Source of the DNA: Amycolatopsis mediterranei
Lineage (GTDB): Bacteria; Actinomycetota; Actinomycetes; Mycobacteriales; Pseudonocardiaceae
Direction of reading: 5' to 3'
Assembly: GCF_026017845.1 (NCBI RefSeq)
Contig: NZ_CP100416.1
Span: 1,175,833 to 1,239,832, forward strand
DNA: 64,000 nucleotides
Part shown: positions 58,475-64,000 of the stretch, one piece after another
Layout of the letters: each line of letters opens with the position of its first letter
How positions within the stretch are numbered: position 1 is the first letter of the stretch
The notes under the pieces: model-generated
Databases searched by the model: none
What the model saw: the letters and a program-made list of their open reading frames with translations, nothing else
What the model was told of the DNA's origin: nothing
Made by a program: the position numbers and the translations under genes

Positions 58475-61429
58475 TTGTTCGGTCGCGGCGGTAGCCGAGG
58501 AAAACGGGGTCGGGACACCCACTCGGGCGGATGGCAACCGCCCGAGCAGGTCCGCGCGTCGCGGAACGGCTCGGGGAACAAGGCGCGCCTGCCCGGTGAG
58601 CAGGCGATTCCCGCGTACACCCCGTCGATCGCGGTGCGCAGCATCGACGGGCACCTGGTCCGCACCGGCGTCGAGGTCTACGCCTGGTACCGGCTGGCGC
58701 CGCAGCGCTGGTCGTTCCGCTCGGACTCGCAGCGGCGCGACCTGATCGCGGCCATCGCCGGCCAGTACGCCGAGCTGCAGGGCCGCTGGCTGCACCTGCG
58801 CGTGACGAACCGCCCGTACCCGATCCGGATGTGGGCCGAGGCGCACGTCTACAACGCCCACAACCGCCCCGGCGACGTCCCGGGCGCGCTGTCCTTCGAC
58901 GACTACCTGATCGGCGAGCAGCAGCAGCTGATGGGCCGCTCGATGGCCGAAAAAGAGGTCTACATCGGCGTCCAGGTGCAGACCCGGCGGATGGTCGACC
59001 GCGCGGTCGAGCGGGCCGCGCCGGTGCTGCGCAAGATCCTCCCCGAGGCCGTCGACGCCGAGCTGACCGCGCTGGACTCCGAGGTCGAGCACCTCGACCA
59101 GGTCATCGGCAGCGCCGGGCTGGAGGGCCGCCCGGTGCACGCCGAGGAGATGTCCTGGCTGATGCACCGCTCGTGCTCCCTCGGCCTGCCCGCGCCGCGG
59201 AACATGCCGGCCGTGCCGGGCGCGGCCTGGGAGCCCGAGGACCTGGCCAGCTTCACCGACGCCGCCGACTTCTACGCCGACCCGTACGCGCCGACGGTGA
59301 CCGTCCGCGGCCGCACCGGCTCCAACGCCGGCGTCTCGCGGCACCTGGCCGTGCTCACCGTCGGGCAGATGCACGGCCTGCAGATCCCCGAGGTCGACGA
59401 CCCGTGGATCCAGCACGCCGACCGGCTGCCCGCCGCGGTCGAGGTGTCCGCGCGCATCTACGTCCGGCGCCCCGAAGAGGTCGCCAGCGAGCTGCAGCGG
59501 CAGATGAACAAGGTCCGCTCGCAGGTCAAGCACTACACCGACGAGCACGAGCTCGAGCCGCCGCAGTCGCTGTCGCGCCAGGCCGGCCGGGTGCTGGAGA
59601 TCGACGACGAGATGACGTCGGGCTTCACCGCGCTGGCCACCCGCGTCCGCTCCTGGTGGCGGCTGGCGGTGTCCGGCCCGACCGAGCGCGACGCGCTGCG
59701 CCTGGCCCAGCAGTTGCTCGACCTCTACAAGCCGAAGATCGCCATCGAGCACCCCGAAGCCCAGTACGCGATGGCCCGCGAGTTCATCCCGGGCGAGCCG
59801 CTGGCCTCGGCGGCGTACATGCGCCGCGGCTCGGTGGTCTGGGCGTCCTCGGCGGTCCCGACGGCGACCGCGGAGGTCGGCGACCGCCGCGGCATCCTGC
59901 TCGGCGAGACGTGCACCGCGACCCGGCGCCCGGTGGCGTGGGACCCGTGGATGGCCCAGGAGATCCGCGACGGCTCCGGCCTGACGGCCATGGTGGCGGG
60001 CCTGGGTGGTGGTAAGTCGTTCCTCGGCGGTGGCATCGTCTACAAGACGCTGCGCGCCGGGGCGAACTGGACGATCCTCGACCCTTCGGGGCCGTTGTCG
60101 CGGCTGTGCGACCTGCCGGAGCTGCGGCCGTATGCGCGTCCGATCAACCTGCTCAACGCCCAGCCCGGGATCCTCAACCCGTACCGGGTGGTCGCCGAGC
60201 CGCTGATCGAGCACTTCATGGACGAGGACGACCCCGAGCGCTCCTGGCGCCGCGAGAAAGCCCTTGCCGGCGCGACGCGGCGCCGTCTGGTGCTCGACGT
60301 CCTGAGCGGTGTCCTGCCGTACGAGGTGTCCCGCATGGCGCAGACGCGGATCGTGCTGCTGCGCGCGGTCCGCGCCGTCGGCGGCCGCTTCGACGCGGAT
60401 CCGGGCCAGGTAATCGATGCCCTGCGTCGGGATTCTTCGGAACACCACGAGCACGCCGGCGTCGTCGCCGACTTCCTCGACGAGATGCGCGAGCGGATGG
60501 CGCTGCTCATCCCGGAGACGGACGCGGACCCGTACTCGGAGACGCGTGACGACCGGCTGACGGTCCTGACGATGGCCGGGCTGACCCTGCCGAAGGACGG
60601 CGTCCCCCGCGAGTACTGGACGGACGCGGAGTCCCTCGGCGTCGAGATGCTGAACCTGGCGGCGTGGCTGACCCAGCGGTCGGTGTACGAGAAGCCGAAG
60701 GAGATGCGCAAGGGCGTCTGGATCGACGAGGCGTTCTTCCTGTCCGAGGTCCCGACCGGCCGCGTGCTGATGAACCGCTTCGCGCGTGACTCGCGCAAGT
60801 GGAACGTCCGCGTGCTGCTGTCGTCCCAGATCCCGGCGGACTTCCTGAAGATCCAGGGTTTCGTGGCCTTGCTGGACTCGGTGTTCGTGGGCCGCCTGGA
60901 CGACGACGACGCCCAGGCCGACGCCCTGCGGCTGCTGAAGGTGCCGGTCGGAGTCGGGTACGAGCAGGTCGTGGCGGCGCTGGGCCGCCGTCCGGGCGCC
61001 CAGCAGCGCGGCTTGGAGCGGGACATCGAGCCCCGCCAGTTCATCTTCGGCGACGGAGCGGGGGGTGTGGAGCGCATCCGCGTCGACTTCTCCGGCCCGC
61101 ACCTGGACCACCTGCGGGCGGTCATGGACACGACCCCGGGTTCGAAGGACGCGGCACCGTCGCGGCGTCCGGGCAACGAGCTGGCGCTCCCCTCGGAGGA
61201 CAAGAAGCCGTACGTCGCAGTCCCGCCGGAGGACGACATCGAGCTGGAGCAGGACTTCGAGCTGGCGGCGGAACTGGAGGTCGGCCTCGCCGACGAGAAC
61301 CTCCTGGGCGCCCCGGACCCCTTGGCATCCGAGACAGGCGAAGTGGAGGGCGGCGTCCAGCCGTCCAACGGGCAGCAGCAACACGCCCGCACCGGCGGAA
61401 AGGGCGGCACCGGCCGGGACGCCGCATGA
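58475..61429 (+). CDS. VirB4-like ATPase
   Basis: A 984-residue AAA+ ATPase of the VirB4/TraC class. Walker A is GLGGGKSFLGGG near 509-520, and Walker B with the following Glu is GVWIDEAFFL near 748-757. The conserved SSQIP sensor lies near 784-788. The N-terminal half (about 1-500) is a VirB4-type regulatory domain with long helices. The TTG at 58475 is supported by GGGAGGTAG upstream. It powers assembly or substrate movement in type IV secretion-like systems. The acidic C-terminal tail (DDIELEQDFELAAELEVG) is unusual. Confidence 0.85.
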   Translation: MFGRGGSRGKRGRDTHSGGWQPPEQVRASRNGSGNKARLPGEQAIPAYTPSIAVRSIDGHLVRTGVEVYAWYRLAPQRWSFRSDSQRRDLIAAIAGQYAELQGRWLHLRVTNRPYPIRMWAEAHVYNAHNRPGDVPGALSFDDYLIGEQQQLMGRSMAEKEVYIGVQVQTRRMVDRAVERAAPVLRKILPEAVDAELTALDSEVEHLDQVIGSAGLEGRPVHAEEMSWLMHRSCSLGLPAPRNMPAVPGAAWEPEDLASFTDAADFYADPYAPTVTVRGRTGSNAGVSRHLAVLTVGQMHGLQIPEVDDPWIQHADRLPAAVEVSARIYVRRPEEVASELQRQMNKVRSQVKHYTDEHELEPPQSLSRQAGRVLEIDDEMTSGFTALATRVRSWWRLAVSGPTERDALRLAQQLLDLYKPKIAIEHPEAQYAMAREFIPGEPLASAAYMRRGSVVWASSAVPTATAEVGDRRGILLGETCTATRRPVAWDPWMAQEIRDGSGLTAMVAGLGGGKSFLGGGIVYKTLRAGANWTILDPSGPLSRLCDLPELRPYARPINLLNAQPGILNPYRVVAEPLIEHFMDEDDPERSWRREKALAGATRRRLVLDVLSGVLPYEVSRMAQTRIVLLRAVRAVGGRFDADPGQVIDALRRDSSEHHEHAGVVADFLDEMRERMALLIPETDADPYSETRDDRLTVLTMAGLTLPKDGVPREYWTDAESLGVEMLNLAAWLTQRSVYEKPKEMRKGVWIDEAFFLSEVPTGRVLMNRFARDSRKWNVRVLLSSQIPADFLKIQGFVALLDSVFVGRLDDDDAQADALRLLKVPVGVGYEQVVAALGRRPGAQQRGLERDIEPRQFIFGDGAGGVERIRVDFSGPHLDHLRAVMDTTPGSKDAAPSRRPGNELALPSEDKKPYVAVPPEDDIELEQDFELAAELEVGLADENLLGAPDPLASETGEVEGGVQPSNGQQQHARTGGKGGTGRDAA

Positions 61430-63510
61430 ACACCGTGCTGACGCTGGCGGTCCTGCTGACGTTGGCCGCGGCGTGGCACTCGCTGAAGCGGCGGATCAAG
61501 GAAGGTCCGCGGCCGGGGCGGCGCACGCCGGGGCGCAAGGCGACGATGTTCGCCGTCATGGTCGTTCTGGGCTTGCAGGCCATCGCGACCGCTCCGGCGG
61601 CGAGCGCGGCGGCCTGTGGCGAGGCCCCCAACCCTGAGCGTCCCGGCGCGGGCATGGTCGGCGCGATCGACCCCGCCGAAGGCCACGGCGAGGCAGGCAG
61701 CCCGTACGTCGACTACAGCTACGCCGGGTTCGTCTGGAACACCTTCGAGACGAACTGCTCCGGCATCAGTCTGACGCCACCGGGCTCGACGCTCGACACC
61801 TGGGGCGGCAACCAGCTGTTCAACCTGGGCAAGAACATCGTCGGTGCGACGAACTCGCTGCACTACACCGTGCTCGAGGGCGGCTTGCTCAACCCGCTCT
61901 ACAGCGCGGTGAAGTCGGGCGCGGAGAAGGTCTACAACAACATCTACGCCCAGCTGTTCGGGCTGGTCGCGCTGGTCATGTCGATCATGTTGTTCCGCAA
62001 CATCTGGCGCGGCGACCTCGCCGCGGTCAGCAAACGGGCGCTGTACGCGCTGGCCGGCGTGTGGCTGGCCGCGTCGTCGCTGGCGATGCTGCGGTACTTC
62101 GACCCGATCGACAAAGCGATCGTCCAGACCACGACGAACATCCAGGCCGGGTTCGTCGACGACGCCGACAACCGCGTCGTGCGGCACGTGCTCCCGACGA
62201 ACCTGCACAACGAGATCGTCTACAAGAACTGGATCCGCGGGGAGTTCGGTTCGCCGACCGCGCCGCAGGCCGAGCAGTTCGGCCGTCCGTTGCTCGACGC
62301 ACAAGCCTTCACGTGGGCGCAGTTGCGCAACGGCGACGACGGCAACCAGTCGGTCATCGACGGCAAGAAGAACGCCTACAAGGACATCTCCACCAAGCTC
62401 GGCCCCGCCACCGGCTACTTCACCGGCGAAGCCAACGGCCGCGTGGGAGCCGGGTTCCTCTCCTTCGGCCAGGCCCTCGTCTACTCGCTCTTCCAGTTGC
62501 TGGCCAAGGCGAGTGTCCTCCTCGCCCAGGTCCTCATCCGCCTCTTCGCCCTCACCGCGCCCCTGATCGGCCTGGTCGCCCTCCTGCACCCGGAGATCCT
62601 GCGCCGCGCGCTCAAGGTCGCCGGCGGGGTTGCCTTCAACCTCGTCGTGCTCTCCGTGCTCGCCGGCGTGCACGCCCTTCTGCTGCAGGCCATCTTCGAC
62701 GCCGGCAACTCGCTGAACATGCTCACGCAGATGGTGCTCGCCGGGCTGATCACCGTCCTGCTGTTCATGGTCGGGCGGCCGGTGCGGCGGCTGTGGCAGA
62801 TGGTCGAAATGTCGGTCAGCATGGTCGGCGCCGCCGTGCCGTCGCCCGGCGGCGGGATCTTCTCGCGGTTCCGGCGCAACAAGACCGGCCCGTCGCCGCA
62901 GGACGAGTTCTGGCAGAACGTGCGCGACACCGACGACGTCGTCGACGGCGAGCAGCGCGGTCCGCTCGGCGCCACCGCCGGCGGTGGCCGGTTCCGGCCG
63001 GAAGCCACGATCTTCGCCAACGCCCAGCGCCTCGACAACAGCTCGGGCGCGTCCCGCCCGGCCGCCGCCTGGTCCGGTGCGTGGCCGGGGGCCGTCGGAG
63101 GCGGCGGCTCCGCGGGCGCGCTGCCTGCGGCCGGCCGCCCCGGCTCCCCGGTGTTCGGCCAGTACAACCCGGCCAACGGCGACGGCGGCGAGTACGTCGT
63201 CGTCGGCGCGGGCGGCCGTCCGACGACGCGGGAGGAGAGCCGGCGCGTCGACACCTCGCCGGTCGCCGACCGGCGCTGGAGCGACGAGCCCGAGCCCGTG
63301 GTCGTGCCGTCCGACCTGCGCGCGCCCGAATCCGGCTTCAGCGACTTCCCGGCGCAGGACGCTCCACGCGTGCCGGGCGCGCGCGCCCAGCCGCGTCGCG
63401 TCGACCCCGAAGTCGTCGCGGGCAAGCCGGTCTTCGTGCTGTACCGGCCGTCGCGGGGCATCGAGGTCCGCGAGGAACCGCGGGACACCGACCACGTCAT
63501 GGGGCGGTGA
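61426..63510 (+). CDS. VirB6-like multi-pass membrane protein
   Basis: A 694-residue protein with an N-terminal signal or anchor (ends near PAASAAACG, about residue 63) and an extracytoplasmic stretch with one further Cys (NTFETNCSG). Multiple TM helices follow from about 165 to 450 (AQLFGLVALVMSIMLFRNIW, LLAQVLIRLFALTAPLIGLV, VLAGLITVLLFMVGRPVRRL). A long, disordered cytoplasmic tail with Gly/Pro/Arg-rich sequence occupies about 465-694. This is the arrangement of TrbL/VirB6 channel components. ATG overlaps the ATPase stop by 4 bases. Confidence 0.75.
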   Translation: MNTVLTLAVLLTLAAAWHSLKRRIKEGPRPGRRTPGRKATMFAVMVVLGLQAIATAPAASAAACGEAPNPERPGAGMVGAIDPAEGHGEAGSPYVDYSYAGFVWNTFETNCSGISLTPPGSTLDTWGGNQLFNLGKNIVGATNSLHYTVLEGGLLNPLYSAVKSGAEKVYNNIYAQLFGLVALVMSIMLFRNIWRGDLAAVSKRALYALAGVWLAASSLAMLRYFDPIDKAIVQTTTNIQAGFVDDADNRVVRHVLPTNLHNEIVYKNWIRGEFGSPTAPQAEQFGRPLLDAQAFTWAQLRNGDDGNQSVIDGKKNAYKDISTKLGPATGYFTGEANGRVGAGFLSFGQALVYSLFQLLAKASVLLAQVLIRLFALTAPLIGLVALLHPEILRRALKVAGGVAFNLVVLSVLAGVHALLLQAIFDAGNSLNMLTQMVLAGLITVLLFMVGRPVRRLWQMVEMSVSMVGAAVPSPGGGIFSRFRRNKTGPSPQDEFWQNVRDTDDVVDGEQRGPLGATAGGGRFRPEATIFANAQRLDNSSGASRPAAAWSGAWPGAVGGGGSAGALPAAGRPGSPVFGQYNPANGDGGEYVVVGAGGRPTTREESRRVDTSPVADRRWSDEPEPVVVPSDLRAPESGFSDFPAQDAPRVPGARAQPRRVDPEVVAGKPVFVLYRPSRGIEVREEPRDTDHVMGR

Positions 63511-63513
63511 CCG

Positions 63514-64000
63514 ATGCCGATCCGCACCAACCGCGGCCGCGCCGCGGTCTACCGGCGCCTGTGGGGCTGGCCGCTGCGCTCGCCCCGCCACCTGATGGGG
63601 ACGCTGATCTTCCTGGCGATCCTGGTCACCGCGCTCGGCATCGTGCTGCCGAAGGTCGTCGGAAAACCGCAGGCCAAGGCGTCGCCGCCGGGTCCGGGGA
63701 CGACCACCTCGATGACGACGACCGCCCCGGGCGCCGCGGCGCCGGTCCCGACGTCCAACCTGCCGACCCGGCTGTCCACGCCGCTGGCCACCCCGACGCC
63801 GACGACGCCGAACGCCGACGCCCTCCGCGTCGCCAAGCAGTGGGCCACGGCCTGGGTCAACCACCCGGACGGGATGACCTCGGAGCAGTGGCTGGCGCAG
63901 CTGAAGCCGTTCACCACCGAGGAGTACCTGCCGGTGCTGGCGACGGTCGCCCCGGAGAACATCCCGGCGAAGAAGGTCACCGGTGAACCGGTTGCCGGTA
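63514..64000 (+). CDS. Partial VirB8/TcpC-like membrane-anchored protein, cut by the window end
   Basis: The reading frame opens with ATG 63514, three bases after the previous stop, and remains open to the last base. The visible 162 residues have a basic N-terminus (PIRTNRGRAAVYRRLWGWPL), one TM helix (LIFLAILVTALGIVLPKVVG, near 31-50) and a Thr/Pro/Ser-rich linker. A domain begins ADALRVAKQWATAWVNHPDG, similar in layout to TcpC/VirB8 proteins. The C-terminus is missing because the window stops. Confidence 0.7.
   Translation, partial: MPIRTNRGRAAVYRRLWGWPLRSPRHLMGTLIFLAILVTALGIVLPKVVGKPQAKASPPGPGTTTSMTTTAPGAAAPVPTSNLPTRLSTPLATPTPTTPNADALRVAKQWATAWVNHPDGMTSEQWLAQLKPFTTEEYLPVLATVAPENIPAKKVTGEPVAG

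Noticed and set aside
58379..63864. Two very long minus-strand frames opposite the VirB4/VirB6-like genes
   Set aside because: They are shadows of high-GC coding sequence on the other strand with Arg/Gly/Ala-rich, domain-free translations.
1..64000. tRNA genes, rRNA genes, insertion sequences and prophage genes
   Set aside because: No cloverleaf with a T-arm GTTCRA motif, no rRNA segment and no transposase or integrase domain could be recognised in either strand.

Overview
The window is a high-GC actinobacterial chromosome segment, most likely from the Pseudonocardiaceae (Amycolatopsis-like). This rests on the strongly GC-biased third codon positions, frequent GTG/TTG starts and three gene blocks that mirror Mycobacterium tuberculosis. 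The blocks are adnA-adnB-K+ channel-(...)-nudC, compared with Rv3202c-Rv3199c; the membrane/MoxR/DUF58/SpoIIM/RDD cluster, compared with Rv3689-Rv3695; and Nif3/zinc-ribbon/RNase H-phosphatase, compared with Rv2230c-Rv2228c. These comparisons come from memory of those families, not from a search. I see no prophage, IS element, tRNA or CRISPR array.

Layout. 0-7 kb: the two subunits of the AdnAB helicase-nuclease, separated by an unusual palindromic repeat array. 7-10 kb: DoxX-like protein, two-TM K+ channel with RCK domain, a small membrane protein and a neutral zinc metallopeptidase. 10-17.6 kb: membrane protein, DUF4129, DUF4350, MoxR ATPase and DUF58, facing a divergent SpoIIM/RDD pair. 17.7-26.7 kb: VOC protein with a double operator, a second zinc metallopeptidase, two DUF2207 proteins, an M16 peptidase pair (one catalytic, one lacking the zinc motif) and NudC. 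27-33.8 kb: ROK regulator, ABC sugar importer without its ATPase, GH4 glycosidase and sugar kinase, closed by a strong terminator. 33.8-37.8 kb: an autoregulated ArsR/SRPBCC pair, a DUF2510 protein, and gluconate permease and kinase divergent from a GntR-type regulator with twin operators. 37.8-48.6 kb: CobD, a secreted protein, a PaiB-like protein, SURF1, LMW-PTP, a 20-residue cysteine-rich microprotein gene, secreted chorismate mutase, the Nif3 operon, a GT-C membrane protein and an ion-transporter-like permease. 48.9-55.7 kb: an ECF sigma/anti-sigma/LuxR-type regulator operon divergent from a redox operon (DUF4142, membrane-ferredoxin fusion, ferredoxin reductase). 55.7-57.2 kb: RNase P RNA and an SCO6745-like gene. 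57.6 kb to the end: a type IV secretion-like operon with a VirB4-like ATPase, a VirB6-like membrane protein and a final gene cut by the window end.

Two families of intergenic inverted-repeat arrays stand out. One is built on GAATGACTCATTC and lies between adnA and adnB. The other is built on GGTCGACACGCGTGATT, with three arrays after adnB, DUF58 and rnpB; in the first two the repeat supplies the stop codon of the gene. The most novel-looking items are these arrays, the stand-alone cysteine-rich microprotein, the ECF-linked membrane-ferredoxin operon, and an in-phase motif TCC-ACW-GTG-GA inside genes that uses rare codons.
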